Below, one piece after another: positions 1-6,394 of a DNA stretch of 13,530 nt. The notes under the pieces are model-generated. The model had not been told where the DNA came from. It made no database searches and saw nothing but the letters and a program-made list of their open reading frames with translations. Made by a program: the position numbers and the translations under genes. Numbering within the stretch: the stretch's first letter is position 1; each line of letters begins with the position of its first letter. The stretch is from Kiritimatiellia bacterium. Lineage in GTDB: Bacteria; Verrucomicrobiota; Kiritimatiellia; RFP12; UBA1067. Location: the NCBI GenBank assembly GCA_904502135.1, contig CAJGDE010000054.1, forward strand, positions 1 through 13,530. The letters run 5' to 3'.

Positions 1-23
1 CAGATTATAGGGTTATTTGCTTT

Positions 24-72
24 AAGGCAGAGTTAATGCAACCCCTATGGATAAGGCAGATTCAATGCAACC
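24..72. repeat. Two 20-nt imperfect direct repeats, 29-nt period
   Basis: Positions 24-43 (AAGGCAGAGTTAATGCAACC) and 53-72 (AAGGCAGATTCAATGCAACC) match at 18 of 20 bases, with a 9-nt gap between them. A degenerate third copy follows: AGGCAGA at 73-79, then AATGCGACT at 91-99, and that second half is also part of the hairpin arm at 82-99. The tract looks like a decayed intergenic repeat family, not a CRISPR, because there are too few units and the spacer is too short. Its function is unknown. Confidence 0.6.
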
Positions 73-81
73 AGGCAGAAT

Positions 82-132
82 GACAAAGTAAATGCGACTC
101 CCCGCTTCGCGGGCAGTCGCATTTACTTTGTC
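82..132. repeat. Large intergenic hairpin (near-perfect inverted repeat)
   Basis: The arms 82-99 (GACAAAGTAAATGCGACT) and 115-132 are perfect 18-nt reverse complements. Inside them CCCGC (101-105) pairs with GCGGG (109-113) around a TTC loop, and the only mismatch is C100 against C114. The result is a stem of about 24 bp in 51 nt. The 3' side is T-rich (ATTTACTTTGTCTT) but lacks a clean T-run, so this may be a terminator for a gene lying before the window, a REP-like or MITE-like palindrome, or both. TGACAAAG at 81-88 recurs at 158-165, overlapping the -35 of the downstream promoter. Confidence 0.75.
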
Positions 133-156
133 TTGTCACCGCTTACCTTTACATAG

Positions 157-185
157 ATGACAAAGAGCAGAAAGTATGGCATAAT
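157..185 (+). promoter_or_regulatory. Sigma70-like promoter upstream of the secreted toroid gene
   Basis: The -35 ATGACA (157-162, 5/6 to TTGACA) and -10 CATAAT (180-185, 5/6 to TATAAT) are separated by exactly 17 nt. The expected start point is about 191-193. That coincides with the ATG of the mini-ORF at 193 and gives the main gene at 285 a leader of about 92 nt. This is a consensus match seen by eye; no transcript data are available. Confidence 0.55.
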
Positions 186-192
186 ATGTAGC

Positions 193-270
193 ATGAAAAA
201 ACTTCTTCTCGTTCTTTCTTGTTTTTGTGCTACGCTTGGCACATCTGTAGTTTCAGGGACGAGAATTTAA
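193..270 (+). CDS. 25-codon signal-peptide-like leader ORF, possibly a relic
   Basis: The reading frame gives MKKLLLVLSCFCATLGTSVV followed by SGTRI and TAA. It has a lysine n-region, a leucine-rich hydrophobic core and small residues after it, so it looks like a complete Sec signal peptide that stops before any mature protein. Its ATG lies 7 nt after a -10 box, so the mRNA could be leaderless for this ORF. The stop is followed directly by GGAGAG, the ribosome site of the next gene, whose ATG is 14 nt beyond the stop and in a different frame. It may be a translated leader peptide coupled to that gene, the remnant of a decayed exported protein, or chance. No Shine-Dalgarno sequence precedes it. 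Confidence 0.35.
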   Translation: MKKLLLVLSCFCATLGTSVVSGTRI

Positions 271-276
271 GGAGAG
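271..276 (+). promoter_or_regulatory. Ribosome binding site for the gene at 285
   Basis: GGAGAG lies 8 nt upstream of ATG 285 and immediately follows the stop codon of the leader ORF (TAAGGAGAG). This supports 285 as the start and would allow translational coupling with the mini-ORF. Confidence 0.65.
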
Positions 277-284
277 AATAATAA

Positions 285-1892
285 ATGAAATTGAATCGAA
301 TCGTGTTTACAGTGTTTGTACTAAGCGCAGTGTTAAGAGCTGGCGCAGAGATAGATCCGGACTACTTTCGCCCTGTTAGACCAATAGGTGTTGGCGGTCA
401 GGCTGCATGGAATGTAAGATCGGTCTTTTTTATGTATCCGCCGACATTTGATTTTAAGCGTTGTGAAGGAGCGCAATCTTATCGTTTTACCGTGAAGGAT
501 GAAGCGGGAGTTGAGCGGACGTTTACGGGTAAAACGCCGAACGTTTCACTTGCCCCGATATGGAAAGATTTGCCTATTTCGGGGTGGATGGATTTACGCT
601 GCGAAGCGCTTGATGCACAAGGCGCAGTTATCGCGAAAGCGGGAGAGCGAAGCTTTTGGAAGCAGGCGCCTTTTCGCGCGGGAACATATCAAAACAAGAA
701 GCGTTCTGCCGATGAGACTTCCAAGCGTATTGCCCGCTATATAATGAGTTTGCCGATTGTGAAGGCGAATTATTTAAGCGGAAAGCCTGTTCCTAAAGAA
801 ATGGTGAATGTAAACAATCAGGTTTTTGTCGCTTATCCGTCGAAGATGGGTGCGGCAGTCGTTTCGGCGATGGCGAAGATTGCGCACGGCGATACCGACG
901 AGGCAAAGGCGGCACTTAAGCTTGCAGAAGGGGCGGTTAAGAAGCTTATGTCGGTTACAGAGAGCGAAGGGAAAGTTCTTGCCGGATTTCCGAGGACATA
1001 CGAGGCGCATGAAGGGCTTTCAAAGCATCCAGAGAAGATGGTTCGCTTGAATAGCGGTAAGATTATGCTTGTTTATCCACGCGCTGTCGCTAATGCTTAT
1101 CTTGATCTTTATGCAGTTACGAAAGATGAGAAACTTAAAGCTGCTGCTGTGAAAATAGCAGATCTTTATTTGAAACTTCAGGGAGAAGACGGTTCGTGGC
1201 CGTTAAATGTTTGGATTGAAAATGGTAAGAGCGTCGAGAAAAATAGGCTCGTCCCAGTTCACATGCTCGGTTTTCTTGAGCGGATGTATGAGCTTACCGG
1301 TGAGAGCAAGTATCGCGACGCGGCAGATAAGGCTTTCGCGTATGTCGACAAAGGGCCTCTTAAGTCGTGGAATTGGGAAGGGCAGTTTGAAGATGTTGTG
1401 CCTACTGAGCCTTATCGCAATTTGACGAAGCATGACGCTTGCGATACGGCGATGTATCTCGTAAGGCGTTTCCCAAACGATGAGCGTCGCCTTCAGGAGG
1501 CTCGAGAGCTCGTCCGTTTCGCGGAAGACCAGTTTGTCTGCTGGGAGCGGCCGATGCATGGCAAGAAGGATCCGCGCTGCACAATGGCCGTATGGTGCTG
1601 CGAATCGTGGCGCTGCCCGGCTGTCCTTGAACAGTATAACTGCTATGTGCCGATTGATGCATCCGCCGCCAAGATGATCCGCACATGGCTTGCGATGTAC
1701 CGCGCGACGAAAAATCCGCTCGATCTCGCGCGTGCCTGTACGCTTGGTGACGCGATTATTCGCGAGACGCGTGATAATGGGTATCTTCCGACATTCTGGA
1801 TGGATTCGTGCGAAGATTGGCCGAACTGCACTCTCGCTTCAGCCGCAGCGCTCGCGGAAATACATTTGGAGAAGTCAAACATAAAAAAGTAG
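285..1892 (+). CDS. Secreted alpha/alpha-toroid protein, putative carbohydrate-active (function unknown)
   Basis: This 535-residue protein is exported: residues 1-21 form a Sec signal peptide (MKLNR, hydrophobic core, AGA then EI as likely cleavage). Residues about 35-128 look like a beta-sandwich domain with alternating hydrophobic strands (YRFTVKDE, MDLRCEAL). Residues about 140-530 are repeated amphipathic helix pairs with toroid-type signatures such as AYLDLYAVTKDEKLKAAAVKI (269-289), GEDGSWPLNV (300-309), MYELTGESKYRDAADKA (334-350) and MYRATKNPLDLARACTLGDA (471-490). This layout recalls six-hairpin glycosidases, polysaccharide lyases and the N-acylglucosamine 2-epimerase superfamily. 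I cannot assign a family, and no catalytic residue is secure, although D303, W305 and the acidic/aromatic cluster at 505-512 (WMDSCEDW) are candidates. A cysteine group (C438, C439, C444, C453) may form disulfides in the periplasm. The start is fixed by GGAGAG at 271-276. The gene is monocistronic by position: promoter at 157-185, terminator at its stop. Confidence 0.75.
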   Translation: MKLNRIVFTVFVLSAVLRAGAEIDPDYFRPVRPIGVGGQAAWNVRSVFFMYPPTFDFKRCEGAQSYRFTVKDEAGVERTFTGKTPNVSLAPIWKDLPISGWMDLRCEALDAQGAVIAKAGERSFWKQAPFRAGTYQNKKRSADETSKRIARYIMSLPIVKANYLSGKPVPKEMVNVNNQVFVAYPSKMGAAVVSAMAKIAHGDTDEAKAALKLAEGAVKKLMSVTESEGKVLAGFPRTYEAHEGLSKHPEKMVRLNSGKIMLVYPRAVANAYLDLYAVTKDEKLKAAAVKIADLYLKLQGEDGSWPLNVWIENGKSVEKNRLVPVHMLGFLERMYELTGESKYRDAADKAFAYVDKGPLKSWNWEGQFEDVVPTEPYRNLTKHDACDTAMYLVRRFPNDERRLQEARELVRFAEDQFVCWERPMHGKKDPRCTMAVWCCESWRCPAVLEQYNCYVPIDASAAKMIRTWLAMYRATKNPLDLARACTLGDAIIRETRDNGYLPTFWMDSCEDWPNCTLASAAALAEIHLEKSNIKK

Positions 1893-1916
1893 GTCTGACC
1901 TACTTTTTTATGTTTG
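1876..1916 (+). terminator. Perfect 19-bp intrinsic terminator, possibly bidirectional
   Basis: The arms 1876-1894 (CAAACATAAAAAAGTAGGT) and 1898-1916 are exact reverse complements around a CTG loop. The GTAGGT/ACCTAC core followed by six T's is a classic Rho-independent terminator for the upstream gene. The A-run on the other arm could make it work from the opposite direction as well. The stop codon TAG (1890-1892) sits inside the left arm, so the last codons of the secreted protein are part of the hairpin. Confidence 0.85.
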
Positions 1917-1951
1917 GTAATTTATAAAAGGAAAGAAATTTAGATTTTAAG

Positions 1952-3004
1952 ATGAAGTCTACGATTGACTGTTACGCGATAATTTTGGCCGGGGGCAACG
2001 GAGAGCGGTTGTGGCCGCTTTCTACACCTGAGCGGCCTAAGCAGTTTGTATCTCTTTTTGGCGGCAAGCCCCTGATCCGGCATGCGGCCGATCGCCTTAA
2101 CGGCGTTATTCCGCCAGAGCGTATCTTTGTTATAACTGCAAACCGCCTTGTGGGAATGACACGTAAAGCGCTGGCGCATATTCCAAGGCAGAACATTATC
2201 GGTGAGCCTTGCCGACGCGATACGGCAGCGGCGGTAGCTGTCGCCTGCGGACTTGTCAAGAAGGTCGGTGGTGATAAGGCTGTTGGATGCATCTTGACGG
2301 CCGATCAGCTGATGACGCCTGTCGGTGCGTTTAGACGCGTTCTTAAGGATGCCGTCAAAGCGGCGTACAAAAGCTCATCTATCGTGACAATGGGCATAGT
2401 GCCGGACTATCCGGCTACGGGATATGGGTATATCGAATGCGGAAAGACCATCTCGTTTAAAACAAGAACGTCTTTTCGTCAAGTAAAGCGCTTTGTCGAA
2501 AAGCCAAACGAGAAGACGGCCAAAGCGTATTTACGAAAGGGCGGTTTCTGCTGGAATTCGGGGATGTTTATCTGGCGCGCAGATTCGCTGTCAGAGGCGT
2601 TTATGATGGCATCTTCGGATATCGCAAGTCTCATCGACAAGGTGGCGAAAGCGAAGAATGTCGCATCTTTACTGAAACGGGAATACTCTTCTGTTCGCGC
2701 GATATCGTTCGACTACGCCGTCATGGAGAAGATTGACGACATTATTGTCGCGGAGAGTTCCTTCAAATGGGATGACGTAGGCTCATGGGTATCGGTAGGA
2801 AATCATTATCCGTCTGACGGTAAGAGAAACGTCTGCATAGGCACGACTTTGCTTCATGAAGTGTCGAATTCGATAGTCGTTGGATCGAACGCTCATGTCA
2901 CGGCCTTGATCGGCGTTAACGATATTGTCGTCGTGCATACCGGCGGGGCCACTTTGGTATGTGCAAAAGATCGTGTTCAGGATATTAAGAAATTGTTCCG
3001 GTGA
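1952..3004 (+). CDS. manC: Mannose-1-phosphate guanylyltransferase
   Basis: This 350-residue cytoplasmic enzyme makes GDP-mannose from mannose 1-phosphate and GTP, the donor for mannose, fucose and related sugars in surface polysaccharides. Visible family motifs are the nucleotide-binding loop AIILAGGNGERLWPLS (9-24) with PKQF (29-32), FVEKP (181-185) containing the catalytic lysine, WNSGMF (201-206) and WDDVGSW (273-279). Residues about 290-350 form the left-handed beta-helix-like end of the family (SIVVGSNAHVTALIGVND). There is no cupin-type phosphomannose isomerase domain, so it is the short, single-function form. N16-G-E replaces the commoner S-G-T in the loop, a mild variation. A terminator precedes it and the next gene has its own promoter, so it is probably a single-gene unit. 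No Shine-Dalgarno sequence is well placed: AAGG at 1928-1931 is about 20 nt from the ATG, and a weak -10-like TAGATT (1941-1946) lies 5 nt before it. The start is chosen because the motif begins 8 residues in. Confidence 0.93.
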   Translation: MKSTIDCYAIILAGGNGERLWPLSTPERPKQFVSLFGGKPLIRHAADRLNGVIPPERIFVITANRLVGMTRKALAHIPRQNIIGEPCRRDTAAAVAVACGLVKKVGGDKAVGCILTADQLMTPVGAFRRVLKDAVKAAYKSSSIVTMGIVPDYPATGYGYIECGKTISFKTRTSFRQVKRFVEKPNEKTAKAYLRKGGFCWNSGMFIWRADSLSEAFMMASSDIASLIDKVAKAKNVASLLKREYSSVRAISFDYAVMEKIDDIIVAESSFKWDDVGSWVSVGNHYPSDGKRNVCIGTTLLHEVSNSIVVGSNAHVTALIGVNDIVVVHTGGATLVCAKDRVQDIKKLFR

Positions 3005-3025
3005 ACCTAGGTACCTCTTTTTTGG

Positions 3026-3031
3026 TATAAT
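3026..3031 (+). promoter_or_regulatory. -10 box (TATAAT) of the seven-gene operon, leaderless arrangement
   Basis: A perfect TATAAT lies only 6 nt before the ATG at 3038, so transcription would begin at or beside the start codon and the mRNA would be leaderless. No Shine-Dalgarno sequence precedes the ATG, which fits. The -35 region is poor: TGAACC or GAACCT at 3002-3008. The overlapping palindromes ACCTAGGT (3005-3012) and AGGTACCT (3009-3016) fill the spacer. Confidence 0.55.
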
Positions 3032-3037
3032 GTTGCA

Positions 3038-4282
3038 ATGACATATCGGCATAAAACAGAAGGGAAAAAGATATCCTTGTTAGGCTTTGGAGCCATGCGC
3101 CTGCCGACGGTTGACGGAGGTCATGCCAACGGGTGGGCTATTGACGGCTATTCAGGCAAGGCTATAGACCAGGCTCTTTTCAATTCGCAGGTGAAAATGA
3201 TGCTTGATAAAGGGCTTAATTATTTTGACACGTCGCCTGCATATTGTCGAGGGGAATCCGAAACATGCCTTGGAATCGCTCTGGAAAAAAGCGGTTATGA
3301 CAGAGAAGATTATGTCATTGCCACGAAAATGTCGAATTTTTCGCCTACGCAATATTCTCTTGCCGCCTGCAAAAAAATGTTTGGCGATTCGTTGAAGGCT
3401 CTTAGAACGTCATATATCGATAATTATCTTCTTCATAATGTCGGTAACGGAGGTTACGACACGTTTAAAAAGCGGTATCTGGAAAATGGTGCCGCCTCCT
3501 GGTGTCTTGATCTGAGAGCTCAAGGGAAAATCAGAAATCTTGGCTTTTCGTTCCACGGAGACAGGCGGGCATGGGATTGGTGCATAGAAAACCATTCTAT
3601 CTATAAATGGGATTTCGCGCTTATTCAAATGAATTACGTCGATTGGCTTCACGCCAAGGAGCTGAGCGATAAGAATCTTGACGCCAAATATCTGTATGAC
3701 ACGTTGACCTCGCTTAAAATTCCAGTAGTCGTGATGGAGCCTCTGCTCGGCGGCCGCTTGGCGCGATATAACTGGGCGCTCGCCAATAGGCTTACTCCTC
3801 TTGATCCGGAGGCCTCTTTGGCGTCTTGGGCGTTGAGATTCTGCGGAAGCTTCGATAACGTAATGTGCGTTTTGTCGGGAATGACATATTCAGCTCACAT
3901 CGAAGAGAATATTGAAACATTTTCGCCGCTTAAAAAACTTACCGACAAAGAACTTGGCTCTCTCGAAGAGGCGGCTGTTGCGTTTCTCGCTTTAAATACC
4001 ATCGCCTGCAATTGCTGCAATTATTGCATGCCATGTCCGTACGGTCTTGATATCCCGGGGATTCTGACATTTAGAAACGAGATACTCTCTTCGAAAAAGA
4101 AGCTTAGGCCTAAAGAAATTATCGCGGCTTATAAAAAAGCGATACCGCAGCCTCTTAGACGGGCCGAGCATTGCACAGGTTGCGGAAAGTGCAATTCGCA
4201 TTGCCCGCAATCGATAGATATTCCTAAAGAAATCGCCAAAATAGACGCGTGGATTGACGAGGTGAAGAATGCGCTTGTGTAA
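3038..4282 (+). CDS. Aldo/keto reductase with C-terminal two-[4Fe-4S] ferredoxin domain
   Basis: This 414-residue cytoplasmic protein has two parts. Residues about 10-310 form an aldo/keto reductase TIM barrel: LLGFGAMRLP (14-23), and the family's catalytic tetrad can be read as D64 (NYFDTSPAY), Y69, K97 (VIATKMS) and H133 (YLLHNVG). Residues about 320-410 carry two ferredoxin motifs: C324-x2-C327-x2-C330-x2-C333-P, and C379-x2-C382-x2-C385-x3-C389-P with SIDIPKEI after it. Proteins of this design are common in anaerobes as putative oxidoreductases, and their substrates are mostly unknown. The tetrad implies NAD(P)H-linked carbonyl chemistry, and the clusters imply electron exchange with a ferredoxin-type partner. 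The next gene, a membrane ferredoxin, overlaps it by 14 nt, which makes that protein the obvious partner (inference). It is the first gene of the operon, and its start follows a TATAAT with almost no leader. Confidence 0.88.
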   Translation: MTYRHKTEGKKISLLGFGAMRLPTVDGGHANGWAIDGYSGKAIDQALFNSQVKMMLDKGLNYFDTSPAYCRGESETCLGIALEKSGYDREDYVIATKMSNFSPTQYSLAACKKMFGDSLKALRTSYIDNYLLHNVGNGGYDTFKKRYLENGAASWCLDLRAQGKIRNLGFSFHGDRRAWDWCIENHSIYKWDFALIQMNYVDWLHAKELSDKNLDAKYLYDTLTSLKIPVVVMEPLLGGRLARYNWALANRLTPLDPEASLASWALRFCGSFDNVMCVLSGMTYSAHIEENIETFSPLKKLTDKELGSLEEAAVAFLALNTIACNCCNYCMPCPYGLDIPGILTFRNEILSSKKKLRPKEIIAAYKKAIPQPLRRAEHCTGCGKCNSHCPQSIDIPKEIAKIDAWIDEVKNALV

Positions 4283-5921
4283 GTTAATCGTTTCAGTGCT
4301 GTTTTTATCTGGCGTTATAGCGGCGTTTTTCGCGGTGCCCTTTACAGAGGCTTTTGCCTCATTCCAGTTTACCCCGGCGCTCATCAGCGCGATGAGGCCT
4401 GATAGCTGGCTGGATTTACTGCCTCTTGCAGGCATCGTCGCATTGACGCTTCTTTTCGGTCGCATATATTGCAAGGCGCTCTGCCCGCTTGGCATCCTGC
4501 AGAGTCTGGTCAATTTTTTATTTCACCCTAAAAGTCATGTTCGGCGTGTTTGCACACGTCTTGCAGTGACGAAAAAAATCATGGTGGTCAAGATTTCCGT
4601 TCTTGCAATATTTCTTCTTCTTATCGTCTTCTCGCTCGGCTCATTGGCCGGTCTTATTGACCCTTATTCGATTTTCGGGAAAGCTCTGACCTTGACAATG
4701 CCATGGGCTTTAATAGCGATAGCGCCTCTTGTAATAGCCTGTGCGGGAAAGGGAAGAATTTGGTGCAATTATATCTGCCCGGTGGGGACGGCTCTGTCTT
4801 TTGTCGCGAAATATTCTTTGTTCAAAGATAAAATCGCCCCCGGATGCTCTAACTGCAAGGCCTGTTTCGCTTCTAGCTCGTGCGTGAAGGCTGCCTCAAA
4901 AGAATCTGATGACGGCGTGACGCGCAGAGAAGCCGTAAAGGGTTTCGCCGCAGTTGCGGCGCTCGAGGCCGGCAAGACGACGGATGGCGGTTTTGCGCCT
5001 GTTTCTCTTCCTGGTAAGCCTAAGCGCCCGAGCAGTGTTCTGCCGCCTGGCTCTGGCAAGCGCGATGATTTTTATATGAAGTGCATCGGCTGTCAGCTGT
5101 GCGCCGCCGCCTGCCCAGAGAAAGTCATAAAACCTTCGACGTCGCTCGCGTCGTTCGGTCGGGTTGAACTTGATTTTCGCGAAGGCTATTGCCGTCTATC
5201 CTGTACGAAGTGCGGCAATGTCTGTCCGACGGGAGCCATTTCAAAACTACAAAAGGAAATGCGCGCGCATATCCACATGGGGCACGCGATTTGGAAAAAG
5301 GATCTTTGCGTGCGTACTGTTAACGGTGATAATTGCACGGCATGCATACGAAAGTGTCCTGTTCAGGCGATTCACCTCGTTCAGGGCTTTCCCGTTGTGG
5401 ATAAGGCTTCCTGCATCGGTTGCGGAGCGTGCGAACATGTCTGCCCGTCGCGTCCGATGCCTGCGATTTTCGTCAAGGGCTTTGATGTTCAGCGTCATAT
5501 CGTGCCTATGGGCGAGAGCGATCTTTTATCCGAGATGCAAAAGCTTGTGGAATCGGGCGAGTCGATAGTCGTCGCGCGTCACGGCGTTATCATCGCCCGC
5601 GAAAAAGGCCGTGGGCTTAAGCCGGCTATGAATATGCTTGATGCGAAGAAGCTTTCTAACGCCGTCGTCTTTGACAAGATAGTCGGCCGCGCCGCGGCGG
5701 CGATATTTATTGAGGGCGGTGTCAAGAAAGTTGCGGCACTGGTGATGAGTGCTCAGGCGAAAGAGCTTTTGAGCCTTTATGGCGTTGAATCAAAGGCGCT
5801 GAAAGTGGTGGATCAGATAGAAAATCGCTCTAAGACGGGCAGCTGCCCGATGGAAAGCGCGATAGAAGATTTGAAAAAAACAGATAAAATCGTAGAAAAA
5901 TTAAGAAAGGTTATAAAATGA
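4269..5921 (+). CDS. NapH-like polyferredoxin membrane protein fused to a DUF1893 domain
   Basis: This 550-residue protein is a fusion. Residues 1-180 are a NapH/NosR-type membrane domain with hydrophobic segments near 5-30, 48-67, 104-128 and 144-160, and two cytoplasmic-type C-x3-CP motifs (C68/C72-P and C166/C170-P). C193, C196, C199 and C205 could hold a further cluster. A twin-arginine-like stretch, TRREAVKGFAAVAAL (218-232), lies in mid-protein. Residues 270-395 contain ferredoxin motifs: C272/275/278/282-P, C308/312/315/319-P, C347/356/359/363-P and C382/385/388/392-P, enough for about four [4Fe-4S] clusters. Residues about 418-550 match the DUF1893 (TM1506-like, deaminase-fold) family, with ESIVVARHGVIIARE (431-445), KIVGRAAAAIF (470-480) and the CPME motif (526-529). 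It probably passes electrons at the membrane; donor and acceptor are unknown. GAGGTG (4259-4264) precedes the ATG, and the gene overlaps the reductase gene by 14 nt. Confidence 0.85.
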   Translation: MRLCKLIVSVLFLSGVIAAFFAVPFTEAFASFQFTPALISAMRPDSWLDLLPLAGIVALTLLFGRIYCKALCPLGILQSLVNFLFHPKSHVRRVCTRLAVTKKIMVVKISVLAIFLLLIVFSLGSLAGLIDPYSIFGKALTLTMPWALIAIAPLVIACAGKGRIWCNYICPVGTALSFVAKYSLFKDKIAPGCSNCKACFASSSCVKAASKESDDGVTRREAVKGFAAVAALEAGKTTDGGFAPVSLPGKPKRPSSVLPPGSGKRDDFYMKCIGCQLCAAACPEKVIKPSTSLASFGRVELDFREGYCRLSCTKCGNVCPTGAISKLQKEMRAHIHMGHAIWKKDLCVRTVNGDNCTACIRKCPVQAIHLVQGFPVVDKASCIGCGACEHVCPSRPMPAIFVKGFDVQRHIVPMGESDLLSEMQKLVESGESIVVARHGVIIAREKGRGLKPAMNMLDAKKLSNAVVFDKIVGRAAAAIFIEGGVKKVAALVMSAQAKELLSLYGVESKALKVVDQIENRSKTGSCPMESAIEDLKKTDKIVEKLRKVIK

Positions 5922-6394
5922 TGAATAGCATTACATTCGGTCAGGCATGGGCTTACGGCGGTTTTTTGATGTGGGTCTTAGCGGGTTTTTCGATTCTTTC
6001 ATTGGCGGTAATGCTTTATCTTCTTATTGCGCATAGCCGCTTTATTGTCGTTCCGATGGCGCTAAAGCGCATTCGCGCCGCGCGCGACGGCGAGGCGGAA
6101 GGCGGGCGCATTGCGGAAAGACTTATGTCGTCTGTAGATTGGCTGGCTGATATCGCCGCCATCGCGCCGCTTGTAGGACTTCTCGGAACGGTCCTCGGAA
6201 TGTTTCAGGCCTTTGGCGGAATCGCAAGCGATGTTTCGGCCGGAGCCAAGCCCGTCGTTCTCGCTCAAGGTGTGTCGCAGGCGATCGTCACCACGATTTT
6301 CGGTCTTATCGTCGCGATTCCATCGCTTATCGGATATGCGTTCTTCCGCCGTCGTGCAGCAAGGCGCATTGCTGAAATCGAGGAGGAAGCATGA
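5918..6394 (+). CDS. ExbB/TolQ/MotA-family proton channel protein
   Basis: This 158-residue inner-membrane protein is the motor subunit that, with ExbD/TolR, uses the proton gradient to drive a periplasm-spanning partner. Three membrane helices are visible: about 14-37, 80-100 and 118-143. The family's two conserved channel stretches are present: APLVGLLGTVLGMFQAFGG (83-101) and LAQGVSQAIVTTIFGLIVAI (115-134), including the T90 and T125/T126 region expected to line the proton path. It is short for the family (usually above 200 residues). The cytoplasmic loop between helices 1 and 2 is only about 40 residues, and there is almost no C-terminal tail. It overlaps the preceding stop by ATGA. AAGAAAGG (5903-5910) serves ATG 5918, and a second ATG at 5921 is an alternative. 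Whether it is ExbB, TolQ or a separate paralog cannot be told from sequence alone. Confidence 0.93.
   Translation: MMNSITFGQAWAYGGFLMWVLAGFSILSLAVMLYLLIAHSRFIVVPMALKRIRAARDGEAEGGRIAERLMSSVDWLADIAAIAPLVGLLGTVLGMFQAFGGIASDVSAGAKPVVLAQGVSQAIVTTIFGLIVAIPSLIGYAFFRRRAARRIAEIEEEA

Noticed and set aside
1..36. Tail of a protein-coding gene at the left edge
   Set aside because: One frame is open to a TAA at 34-36, but 11 codons without a motif cannot support a gene call.
24..132. Possible CRISPR remnant or integron attC site
   Set aside because: There are only two clear repeats with a 9-nt gap, no cas or integrase gene, and no attC core motifs (GTTRRRY). A generic intergenic repeat fits better.
1914..1946. 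Promoter for manC (TTGGTA at 1914-1919, TAGATT at 1941-1946)
   Set aside because: The spacer would be 21 nt and both boxes match at only 4 of 6 positions. manC must have a promoter or read-through, but this pair does not support a call.
3017..3023. T-run as a terminator for manC
   Set aside because: TCTTTTTT follows no stable stem; the only palindromes are loopless 8-mers. The T-run more likely belongs to the promoter region.
3992..4513. Open frame of 173 codons on the minus strand across the reductase/ferredoxin junction
   Set aside because: Both plus-strand genes show clear cysteine motifs and residues across this span. The antisense product has no family resemblance.
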